Shown: one piece after another, positions 8,357 to 15,942 of the stretch
How positions within the stretch are numbered: the stretch's first letter is position 1
How the letters are laid out: the number at the start of each line of letters is the position of its first letter
Assembly: GCA_937949725.1 (NCBI GenBank)
Contig: CALECT010000079.1
Coordinates: 16,888-80,887 of the forward strand
From: an uncultured Pseudanabaenaceae cyanobacterium
GTDB lineage: Bacteria > Cyanobacteriota > Cyanobacteriia > PCC-9006 > JAAUQQ01
DNA: 64,000 nt
Direction of reading: 5' to 3'
Program-made: the position numbers and the translations under genes
The notes under the pieces: model-generated
Seen by the model: the letters and a program-made list of their open reading frames with translations, nothing else
Databases searched by the model: none
What the model was told of the DNA's origin: nothing

Positions 8357-8587
8357 TTAGCAAGGGCCACCAAAGGTTGCACCAGGGGTGATATTGACGA
8401 GGGAGCTACCAGCTGAGCTGACGTTACCGCCTGCAACGACAGTGGTAACACCAGCGATGGTGACGGAAATGGTATCTCCAGCACCGCCGCTCTTCGTGAC
8501 AGAGCCAACCTGCTGCTGCTCAGTAATGTTTTCTACGGAGCCGTAACAGTTGATCTCAGGACTTGACCAAGCCTGTTTATATGACAT
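8357..8587 (-). CDS. RiPP precursor peptide 3, divergent core
   Basis: From ATG 8587, behind an AAGGAA site, it encodes 76 residues. The leader again shows W7-x2-P10-x-I12-x3-G16-x5-T22. The predicted core (residues 24-76, 53 aa) starts QQQVG and shares GAGDTI (35-40), V-x-I-x-GV, and a GSSL-VN-x-T tail with precursors 1 and 2, but is longer and ends FGGPC. Its only core acidic residue is D38 in GAGD. A Met 17 codons upstream is unlikely to be the start because it would lie only about 11 bp from the shared promoter-like element. Confidence 0.8.
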   Translation of the reverse strand: MSYKQAWSSPEINCYGSVENITEQQQVGSVTKSGGAGDTISVTIAGVTTVVAGGNVSSAGSSLVNITPGATFGGPC

Positions 8588-8946
8588 CAGTTTTCCTTGC
8601 GTATGTGATTTTGCAGATGCATGCTGGTATAAACCCATTCATGCCCTTCTATTAGGCCCTGCTTCATAAGACGCCGTCAAACGAATATTCACAATTTCAT
8701 CTGACATTTAAATTATTCCCTGGGTGAAGGACATTCGCTTGATAGGCAAATCGATGAGTTGCTTTCCAAAGCAATAACTGATGATGCATTTGGAAATATG
8801 CAGACTGCCTGGAGCGTCTTTGCTCATTGGTAATGATACCAAATCCTGAAATAGAGCCCCCCGATTCCCCTAATATCTCAAAACCTCTTTCTTCATTGGG
8901 TGTGGACTTTCAGGTTTCGGGATCTAGCTACAAGGATTTGGTCTTA
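8588..8946. other. Intergenic region between cyclase and precursor 3
   Basis: Contains the promoter-like element of precursor 3 (8649-8680) and an inverted-repeat element reaching the cyclase stop codon (8835-8948). No gene seen. Confidence 0.5.
8649..8680 (-). promoter_or_regulatory. Promoter-like element of precursor 3
   Basis: On the minus strand TTGACG, 20 bp, TAATAG, with GGGCCTAATAG identical to the element before precursor 1. It lies about 60 bp before the precursor 3 start and is likely the promoter for precursors 3 and 2. Confidence 0.5.
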
Positions 8947-8948
8947 TC
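8835..8948. repeat. Inverted-repeat element (possible MITE) at the cyclase 3' end
   Basis: GATACCAAATCCT (8835-8847) and AGGATTTGGTCTTATC (8933-8948) are imperfect inverted repeats flanking about 85 bp of non-coding DNA. A related sequence, AAGATTTGGTATGATC, occurs alone at 7871-7886. The right end overlaps the stop codon of the cyclase gene (8947-8949). Confidence 0.4.
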
Positions 8949-10926
8949 AGCGCATCGGGCTCACAGTCTTTGATTTGCTCGTCAGATTACTGTCAGAAGA
9001 TAGAAGCTGCTGCTCTCGGTAAAGCCACATGGAAAGCGTTGCCATTCCATAAATGCTCAGAGCCCCAGCTTCATCTAGATTATCTTGCTGATAGCTACGA
9101 TAGAGTTTGCGAGCCTGGTCTAGACTCACGTAGGGAAGTAGGTGCTCATTATTCTCAAAAACCCAGTGTTCCAAGGTCTCTTGGGCCTGGCTCAGTAGAC
9201 GCGGCTTGGTATTGGCACCCAGGTTTGCCTTGCTGATGCGCGATCTCAGCTCATCTGGCATGACGCCCTGCATGCCTCGACGATGAATCAGCCGGGTCCA
9301 ACCTCCTTTGAACTTTTGGTCGGGGGGAAGTGCGACGCAGAATTCCATGAGGCGGCGATCGCAAAAGGGAAAACGCAATTCCACTTGGTGAGCCATGGCA
9401 ACCTTGTCAGCCGTTTCAATCGCGTACTGAATCAGTCCGGAGTGAAGGCTGTGCCAATGGGAATGGCGTGCTGTTTTGATCGGGAGCTCGTCAAATTGCT
9501 CGCGACTATGGCGAATCTGCTCTCGGGCCAGGTCTAAGCCGTTGGCAAAGTCAGCATTCAGGCCAATCTCTTTCCACTGGGGATTATGCTTGGCTTGCCA
9601 GTCCTGATAGCGACGCCAGAGCCATTGTGGAATCAGAGATTGTAGACCCCATTCCCACATCACATCTTTGAGAGCAAAGCCCGTAAGCCGAGAATAAGCT
9701 CTCGTTTCTTTCAGAAAGGCAATCCAACGTCCCTTATTCATCAGCTCATACATATAGGTATGGCCATGGGAAACGGTGCTATCGCCATCAACGCCATCGA
9801 GAACCACTCGGACGTTATGCTTTTGGGCTCGTTGGTACCAAGCTCGGTTGTAATACAGGTTCGGTGCAAAGAAACATTCATCAGCTTGGTCAAATAGCTC
9901 GTCATAATCCGCCAAAGGATTAAGCTGGTCGCCATCAATGAAATGGGGCGTGAATCCCCCCTGGTTTAGCACTTGATCCACGAAGTAGGTCTCATCAATC
10001 AGCTTCTTCTGTTCTTCGGGAAGCTGACTAAAGCGAGTTGAGAAGGTGTGGACTGTGTCTTGCTGAGTCTGGTTCAGTTGATTCCGAGCCGTACAAGCAA
10101 TGGAAGAGGAGTCGAGACCACCGCTGAGCATCGAGCCAATAGGGAAAGCGGTGCGCATGCGGCAACGCACCGCTTCATCAAAAATGCGCTTGTACTCTGC
10201 GGCATATTCCGCATCGCTGCCCAGCTTGAGTTCATACTCGGGGTCCAACTGCCAATACTGACGCAGCTTAAAGACTCCCGGAGCCACCGTCAGGCAATGG
10301 GCTGCGGGCAACCGATAAATTTCTTCGTATAGTGTGACATCGCGTTCATTCAACGTGCGTGTCAGCAGCTGCGCGATACGGCGCTGGTTTAGCCGTCGCG
10401 GGACTTCCGGCAGGCAAAAGAGAGCTTTGATCTCGGAGGCGAAGACAAACTGTTCATCCCGGTGGTGATACAAAAATGGACGAACTCCCATGATGTCACG
10501 AGCACAAAACAGTTTTTGCTCCTTCGCATCCCACAGAGCAAAGGCAAAATCTCCTAAAAGGTGGTGTGGACAATCCTCGCCCCATTTCCCATAGGCAGCA
10601 AGGATCAGGTCACTATCCGTGATGGTTGGGTTGATAGAAGGAGCGATCGCCAACTGTTCAAGCAGCTCAGCCCGATTATCAATCCGAGCATCGGCGGTCA
10701 ACATATAGCCACTCTTGCCCTGGGGAAGCTTTTCGTGCAGAGATTCTTCCGTGCTCCACAACATTCGATGGGCTAAACCAACATTGCCCCCACCACTGAC
10801 CCATTGGCCCAGATCATCAGCCCCCCGATGAGCCAAGCGCTCGTTCATCAAACTCAGTTGATGACGAGTGGTGGAAGCGTCAGCATGACGGCTGCCGTAG
10901 GCGTAAAGACCGGCGATCGCACTCAT
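8947..10926 (-). CDS. Asparagine synthetase-like RiPP macrolactam synthetase (lasso C protein)
   Basis: The 659-residue protein has an N-terminal glutaminase-like domain (1-200) and a C-terminal synthetase domain with the ATP pyrophosphatase loop SGGLDSSS at 268-275. The residue after Met is Ser, not the Cys2 nucleophile of glutamine-dependent asparagine synthetases, so it cannot use glutamine; this loss is typical of lasso cyclases, which activate an Asp/Glu side chain with ATP and join it to the core N-terminus. It lies between the B2 protease and the precursors. The stop codon falls in an inverted-repeat element, so the C-terminus may have been changed slightly. An ordinary asparagine synthetase is unlikely given Ser2 and context. 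Confidence 0.85.
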   Translation of the reverse strand: MSAIAGLYAYGSRHADASTTRHQLSLMNERLAHRGADDLGQWVSGGGNVGLAHRMLWSTEESLHEKLPQGKSGYMLTADARIDNRAELLEQLAIAPSINPTITDSDLILAAYGKWGEDCPHHLLGDFAFALWDAKEQKLFCARDIMGVRPFLYHHRDEQFVFASEIKALFCLPEVPRRLNQRRIAQLLTRTLNERDVTLYEEIYRLPAAHCLTVAPGVFKLRQYWQLDPEYELKLGSDAEYAAEYKRIFDEAVRCRMRTAFPIGSMLSGGLDSSSIACTARNQLNQTQQDTVHTFSTRFSQLPEEQKKLIDETYFVDQVLNQGGFTPHFIDGDQLNPLADYDELFDQADECFFAPNLYYNRAWYQRAQKHNVRVVLDGVDGDSTVSHGHTYMYELMNKGRWIAFLKETRAYSRLTGFALKDVMWEWGLQSLIPQWLWRRYQDWQAKHNPQWKEIGLNADFANGLDLAREQIRHSREQFDELPIKTARHSHWHSLHSGLIQYAIETADKVAMAHQVELRFPFCDRRLMEFCVALPPDQKFKGGWTRLIHRRGMQGVMPDELRSRISKANLGANTKPRLLSQAQETLEHWVFENNEHLLPYVSLDQARKLYRSYQQDNLDEAGALSIYGMATLSMWLYREQQLLSSDSNLTSKSKTVSPMR

Positions 10927-11025
10927 AGGGTTGTAGGCTCAACGAAAAGTAAATAATGCAAAACTGTAGCGGGTTATATTCACGCAGGACCTTCATGGCC
11001 TGTGCGACCTAGAAATAGTGGTCGG

Positions 11026-11046
11026 GGATGCTATGCACAAGCATCC
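11026..11046 (-). other. Hairpin between B2 and cyclase genes
   Basis: A 7-bp stem GGATGCT/AGCATCC with a 7-nt loop in the 158-bp gap. No U-tract; possibly an RNA processing or pause site. Confidence 0.35.
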
Positions 11047-11084
11047 TCATAAAATTTAGGCTGTTGATACTATGACAATGAGTT

Positions 11085-11540
11085 CTAAGCAAACATGGCA
11101 AAACTATTGATTGCCGCTGTTCCATTACCCAGAGGGCGAAAGCGTTCTAGATCGGGCAGCCAGCCCACCACAATACGGTTCTCACTTTTAACCCAGGCAT
11201 GGGCTTCTAGCTGATTGTGCTTGCCCTTCGCCACCCCAATCACAATCTCAAATGGATAACCTTGCCAGTAAAGCAAGTGCTGAACCGTCAAAGCCCTTGC
11301 CAGGCATTTTGCCCCACCAGGCATGTACTTAGTACAGAGGTTAATCGCCCAAACAACCCCTTCTAGGGTGTAGCTCGGCTTATCCAGAGGCTTCCTCTGG
11401 AGTCGAGTGACTGCTTTCTGCAACTGCTCAAAACTCAAAAACCTTAGCCCCAAGCGGACACCCGTTAAAAGGGTAAAGGTATACAAAAGCAAGCCTCGCT
11501 CACACCAGCGCATTTTGAGAAAGTAGCGAAGTTGTTTCAT
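11085..11540 (-). CDS. Lasso peptide biosynthesis B2 protein (leader peptidase)
   Basis: The 151-residue protein has the B2 pattern of a transglutaminase-like Cys protease: GGAKCLARAL with Cys79, followed by EAHAWV with His114 and an Asp in LPDLERF as candidate third residue. B2 proteins cut the leader from the core, after recognition by the PqqD-like B1 partner, which here is encoded separately 85 bp upstream. Length is normal for the family. Split B1/B2 is the common arrangement in cyanobacteria, Firmicutes and Actinobacteria. Confidence 0.88.
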   Translation of the reverse strand: MKQLRYFLKMRWCERGLLLYTFTLLTGVRLGLRFLSFEQLQKAVTRLQRKPLDKPSYTLEGVVWAINLCTKYMPGGAKCLARALTVQHLLYWQGYPFEIVIGVAKGKHNQLEAHAWVKSENRIVVGWLPDLERFRPLGNGTAAINSFAMFA

Positions 11541-11625
11541 TGGCGATCGGTAATGAACATCAGCGAAGGAACTCTGCGAGGACTATGGAAGTCCGCCAAG
11601 CACAAAATATTGCTTGCGGAACGGC

Positions 11626-11949
11626 CTATAACGCTTTAGGTGCTGTAACTTCGACCAGCCCCGCTTCGTGTAATTCCCTGAGAAGCCTAGTGACTTCCTG
11701 CTGACAAACCTCAGGAGTCACCTCATAAGTCTCAAGCAATTTATCCTGGATCTCCTTAAACTGATGAGGCGTCTGAATCATTTCCCAGATCACAGCACCC
11801 ATCTCATTAAGGCCGTAGTACAACCCGCTGCTCATTTGAAGCAAAATGGTTTCGCCGTCTAAGTCAGAAGATAGCTGTTCTGGATGGACAGAGATTACAC
11901 TTTCCCCAGTGAGCTCAAGGGCTTTAGTTTCCATCATTTTATTAGTCAT
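11626..11949 (-). CDS. PqqD-like RiPP recognition protein (lasso B1)
   Basis: The 107-residue protein resembles PqqD: SVISVHPEQLSSDLDGE followed by ILLQMSSGLYYGLNEMGAVIW and a helical C-terminal part. Such winged-helix recognition elements bind the leader peptide, here presumably the W-x2-P-x-L segment, and hand it to the B2 protease. The start at 11949 is chosen as first ATG; Met5 or Met6 would also be possible. It is 65 bp after the nucleotidyltransferase gene. Confidence 0.82.
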   Translation of the reverse strand: MTNKMMETKALELTGESVISVHPEQLSSDLDGETILLQMSSGLYYGLNEMGAVIWEMIQTPHQFKEIQDKLLETYEVTPEVCQQEVTRLLRELHEAGLVEVTAPKAL

Positions 11950-12014
11950 AGATTGAGAGTGAGATAAGGAGATATATAAAAGCGAGGAGCCAGCCTAAGC
12001 CAAGACCCAGCCGT

Positions 12015-13310
12015 TTAGCGGAACATACGATAACCAGAGACCGTAAACAGATTCAAATGATGTTCATATAGAATCCGTACCGGTCGTACAACATAGTATA
12101 GGAAGTTCCAGCGCTGGGGCAGATCTAGGAACTGCCGATCCTTAGAAGAGACATGGGTGGCTATCTTAAAGACACGACTTAGAACTCTTCCTAAGTATGC
12201 CCAGCGAGCTGAGAGACTTTCACTAGCCAAAAAGCGCAGAATAAGCTTCTCCAGGGCAGCTTGTTCTTCTGCATCAGGGCTTTCCGAGCTGGAGAGACGT
12301 GCACAGATGCGATCGCACATCCGCCTCACCATGACATCTGGCTTCAATTGATCAAAATGAGTTGGCAAAGGAACATCCAGTAATCGATGGGCTAACATCA
12401 CTCCCAGCTGAACCATGCGTAAAGCCTTCATGGATTTTGCTTCTTGTAGAATCACTTCCCAATCCAAAGGCGTCTCATGGGTCATTAGCGCCGCCACATC
12501 ACAAACAGAGCGAAGATAGCTCCAACCATCCTTCATTCCATTGGCGCAAAGGTAAATCACCATGTCCTCTCGCTGCAGCGTAGGCACTGAATGGCCCATA
12601 ACCTGGATTTCCTCAGTACGCTGCCAGCAGCGGGAAAAATCCACGGTCATGGAACAATCCCCAGCCATTAGGCGGTGGTGAACATCCAAGCCAACATCAC
12701 TGTCCCGATTGAGCAAGGAATACTCACCCATATCCCAACAATACTGACGTTCCGTTTCAGTGGAGAGAGAAGTTTGAAAAGGCACATAACCCTGAGAAGA
12801 AAGTGCCTCCTTTAAAATAAAGAAATTCTCCGACGAAACCCATAGGTCAATGTCATCAAAACTACGTAGAGCTGGATTGCCATAGGCCTCTAAAGAGAGC
12901 ATTAGCCCCTTGAAAGGCACCGCAAAGATACCTTGTTCCCGGAGCTGCTCCACAACCTTGACCAAAGACCCCGTCAGTCCAAAAACTCGCAACTGATTAC
13001 GTTGCGCTTGATACTTGAGCTGAACTATCAAATCCGCCGGAACCTGCCCTTGCGCATGAGACTGCAAATTGTGAGAAACCAACGGCAAGACCCGGTGGTC
13101 AATCGCCAATTGGACCAGGAGCTGCCAGCTAGAAGATGCATCAACTTGACTCGCTAATAGGCTGATGCGCTGAGCGATTGCTGAAGTCGGCCGAACCTGA
13201 GAGCAGCAGTGGAACAACTCCACTAGAGCTGCGAGCTGACCTTGAAACGTTTTAAGGGAGGATACCGAGTGCTGCTGAGAGAGGTCAACTGCCTTGGCAA
13301 GGGTATTCAT
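12015..13310 (-). CDS. Nucleotidyltransferase-fold protein (NTP_transf_5 type) 1
   Basis: From ATG 13310 the protein has 431 residues. FKG (133-135) and RSFDDIDLWV (149-158) form the KG...DxD signature of uncharacterised nucleotidyltransferases (PF14907-like), whose Asp residues bind metal-NTP. The rest is alpha-helical. Members of this family occur in lasso clusters, and in the pseudomycoidin system a nucleotidyltransferase-like protein decorates the phosphorylated peptide with hexose. Together with the HPr-kinase-like gene this suggests a tailoring role. The track start three codons earlier is TTG and less likely. A second homologue lies directly upstream. Confidence 0.75.
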   Translation of the reverse strand: MNTLAKAVDLSQQHSVSSLKTFQGQLAALVELFHCCSQVRPTSAIAQRISLLASQVDASSSWQLLVQLAIDHRVLPLVSHNLQSHAQGQVPADLIVQLKYQAQRNQLRVFGLTGSLVKVVEQLREQGIFAVPFKGLMLSLEAYGNPALRSFDDIDLWVSSENFFILKEALSSQGYVPFQTSLSTETERQYCWDMGEYSLLNRDSDVGLDVHHRLMAGDCSMTVDFSRCWQRTEEIQVMGHSVPTLQREDMVIYLCANGMKDGWSYLRSVCDVAALMTHETPLDWEVILQEAKSMKALRMVQLGVMLAHRLLDVPLPTHFDQLKPDVMVRRMCDRICARLSSSESPDAEEQAALEKLILRFLASESLSARWAYLGRVLSRVFKIATHVSSKDRQFLDLPQRWNFLYYVVRPVRILYEHHLNLFTVSGYRMFR

Positions 13311-13521
13311 TGTGACCAAGCCTGAATGCTGGAGGAACAGAATTTATGTTCTATTCACTACATGTATGATTGCATGGAGTTCAGAAAGGGTCTCCTGTTA
13401 TCTGAAGGCTTTATTAGAAATTTACTGCGATTCCGAGATTCATGGCTCCTTTCCATAAGGCAGACAAAGAATAAATGAATCTTTGCGATTTGTCCGGATC
13501 GCATTCTCTTACTCAGGTTGA

Positions 13522-14709
13522 CTACTTAAATATAATTTTTACAATATCTAGTTGATATTGCAACAATACTCTTGCAACTCTGATGGGATAGTAAAGATAA
13601 TGAAGTTGCTTCGGCAATTTTATTACTTCCGAATCTCGATAGTTGACCGTTGTGAGTAGGCGATAAAATCGCGTTGGAATTCCACGCAGATAATTGAGTT
13701 TATCCTGCCAATTGTCTAAAGTTTGAAATATCAGGATAAAATTTCTTGCAGGTCCAGGTTTATGCGCATGATCAATCTGAGATCTGATCTGCTTACAAAC
13801 CCGATCATTGAGAGACGCTGCGAACGGATCTTGCTCTAAAAATATCGAAAGACCAGAAGGAAGAGGGGTACGCAAAAAACTCACTGAGATTAAAAGTCCC
13901 AGTCTTAAAGCGCGTTCTAATCTAAGTTCCTTGGCTTCCTCTAAAATAAAATTCCAATCTATATCTTCGGAATTTCGAATCAGTCGGTCAATATCACAAA
14001 TGGCTCTCAAAGATTCCCAACCATCCTTTAAGCCATTAAGACATAAGTAAAGGAGCAAATCTTCTGGAGACAATGTCAAGACTGTTCCAGCTGCACATTG
14101 AGTCTCTACAACTCTTTCCCAAACATGGTCAAACTGTTTAGAGAAGCCAATACTGCCTCCCCCTAACAAACGACTGTGAATGTCCAGGCAAATTGTTCCT
14201 TTAGGATTGACAAGAGAATATTCTCCAGCGTAATGACGAAATGAATCTGCTTGTTCAACAGACATTGTTGGGAAATCAGGTGAAACATATCCACATGGAG
14301 CCAGAATTGTCTTTGGCTTGAGATAATCTTCTTTATGTACAAGGATATCTAGATCGTCAAAAGCTCTTAAATATGGAGAGTTGTATGCGAGCTGAGCGAG
14401 TGTTGGCCCTTTATAAAAGATAGCCTGAATCTCATGCTCCGAAAGAAATTTTCTGATCTTTGAAACTTCAAAATTGAGCCTAAGTAATTTTCTTCTATTT
14501 GAGTTTGATGATTCCTCTAAAACTGCTACAACAGGTTTTGGGAAATAATGAAGACCTAACTGACTCAAACTATTTTCAACAAGCGGAAAGACTCTATGAT
14601 AGTGAACTTGTTTCAGGAAATTAGCCCATTCAATACCTTGAACCTGCTTTTCGGTTAATGGCTTAGTTTGATAGTTTATACAATATAAGATTAAATCACT
14701 GATCTCCAC
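13522..14709 (-). CDS. Nucleotidyltransferase-fold protein (NTP_transf_5 type) 2
   Basis: This 395-residue protein is a paralogue of the next gene: FYKG at 98-101 and RAFDDLDILV at 115-124 are in the same arrangement, and DGWESLRAICDID matches DGWSYLRSVCDVA of its neighbour. Both metal-binding Asp residues are present, so it is probably active. The start is GTG at 14709 behind a GAGAG site; no in-frame ATG lies near. It is the first gene of the RiPP cluster, with a 211-bp gap to paralogue 1. It uses more A/T-rich codons than the rest of the cluster, suggesting separate origin or age. Confidence 0.7.
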   Translation of the reverse strand: MEISDLILYCINYQTKPLTEKQVQGIEWANFLKQVHYHRVFPLVENSLSQLGLHYFPKPVVAVLEESSNSNRRKLLRLNFEVSKIRKFLSEHEIQAIFYKGPTLAQLAYNSPYLRAFDDLDILVHKEDYLKPKTILAPCGYVSPDFPTMSVEQADSFRHYAGEYSLVNPKGTICLDIHSRLLGGGSIGFSKQFDHVWERVVETQCAAGTVLTLSPEDLLLYLCLNGLKDGWESLRAICDIDRLIRNSEDIDWNFILEEAKELRLERALRLGLLISVSFLRTPLPSGLSIFLEQDPFAASLNDRVCKQIRSQIDHAHKPGPARNFILIFQTLDNWQDKLNYLRGIPTRFYRLLTTVNYRDSEVIKLPKQLHYLYYPIRVARVLLQYQLDIVKIIFK

Positions 14710-14788
14710 TAATATGCTCTCTCTTATTGTTACAGTGCATTCTTGGGTTTATATTTTTAGAGCAGTAACACATCGAAGCCAAGTGCTC

Positions 14789-14816
14789 AATCTATGGACT
14801 GAACAGTCTATAGATT
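14789..14816 (-). other. Hairpin upstream of the RiPP cluster
   Basis: A 12-bp stem with one G-T pair and a GAAC loop between the phosphatase-family gene and the first nucleotidyltransferase gene. No U-tract; it may separate the two transcription units. Confidence 0.4.
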
Positions 14817-14916
14817 GATTGAATCTGAAGTTGAACGGCATGAATGAAATGTCAGTGATAGACAACTAGACCATAAGACTTATTCATCTAAGCCTGTATT
14901 CATTATATCCGTTGGC

Positions 14917-15942
14917 CTAAGCTTGACGAAGCGTTGCGACCACTGGCAAATGATCAGAACCAACATCCCCTCCCACTTTTCTGTAAGCAACCTTGAATTT
15001 ACGGCTACATAAGATATGGTCGATTGGCATTCTAAGAAAAATTGGGGAATGTGAGTTCCAGGTGGATTGCATTCCATATCCTTGATTAGTATTGCGCATA
15101 TCTGTGAGGCGTAGCAGTTTTCGAAATGGAGATGACCAAGGTGCTGTATTGAAGTCACCTGCAACGATAATGCTTTCTACATTACTGATTGCTTGAGATT
15201 GATACCAATCGATTAGTCCTGAGAATTCCCTCTGAAACAGTGCAACTCGCACAGCACTAGTTGGTCTTCTTGTTTGAAAGCTCAATAATTTTATCTCTTC
15301 GTTAAAAGGTTCAAAGAAAACGTCCAACTCCATCATAGGAATTGGAGAATTTTGAGGAATACTAATGAGTTTAGAGTCTCTAACTTTTAGACCTCTTTTT
15401 TGAGCTGCTTCAGACACAAACCACGCACTTGAAGCTGCTGATGTCAGATTTAGAGAGATGTTAGGAGAGACTAGACGAAAACTTGTTAAACGTTTTTCTA
15501 TCTCGATGAGCTTGTCTAAAGGAACTTCAAGAATAGAGACTATATCTGGATTTTCCGTTTCTAGATACTGAGAAATTCTATCAAAATTGGTGAGTTTATG
15601 ATCAAGGGTCAAATGAGCAATGCTGATTTTTTCAGTATTGTATATTTGAGGATTCGGTAACAGCTTTGCGTAAGGAAAAATGCTTGGAAAGACTAAGTAA
15701 GTATTGACTAAAAGAAAAATAAAGCCGGAAATAACCCATTGTTTTTTTGATGGTGTACGACTTCCTAAAGCTACGAGGGAGAGCCCAACACAAACCATTA
15801 AACAATAATGAGGCCTAGGTTGATCAAGAAACAATAGCTGCCATTGGCTGGATCCACAAAAACCAAGAACAGTCACAGCTGAGGCAACTAAAATAATTAG
15901 TCTACCTGAGAGAGACATGAGAATAGCAGCAATGCTTCTCAA
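14917..15942 (-). CDS. Endonuclease/exonuclease/phosphatase family protein, membrane-anchored
   Basis: The 341-residue protein has N-terminal membrane segments (about 11-30, 46-60, 70-90) and a C-terminal EEP domain with AGDFN (261-265), a PIDH motif (306-309) and GSDHLP (328-333). EEP enzymes cut phosphodiester bonds of nucleic acids or lipids; here the active site would be outside the inner membrane. The start is TTG at 15942, in a TTGA overlap with the stop codon of the upstream dehydratase gene and with GAGG 8 nt upstream, which indicates translational coupling; ATG at 15918 is the alternative. Substrate unknown; coupling to the polysaccharide locus may mean lipid-linked precursor cleavage. 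Confidence 0.75.
   Translation of the reverse strand: MRSIAAILMSLSGRLIILVASAVTVLGFCGSSQWQLLFLDQPRPHYCLMVCVGLSLVALGSRTPSKKQWVISGFIFLLVNTYLVFPSIFPYAKLLPNPQIYNTEKISIAHLTLDHKLTNFDRISQYLETENPDIVSILEVPLDKLIEIEKRLTSFRLVSPNISLNLTSAASSAWFVSEAAQKRGLKVRDSKLISIPQNSPIPMMELDVFFEPFNEEIKLLSFQTRRPTSAVRVALFQREFSGLIDWYQSQAISNVESIIVAGDFNTAPWSSPFRKLLRLTDMRNTNQGYGMQSTWNSHSPIFLRMPIDHILCSRKFKVAYRKVGGDVGSDHLPVVATLRQA

Noticed and set aside
8313..8363. Longer N-terminus for precursor 2
   Set aside because: It would overlap precursor 3, lacks a ribosome site, and the 63-residue version matches precursor 1 in length.
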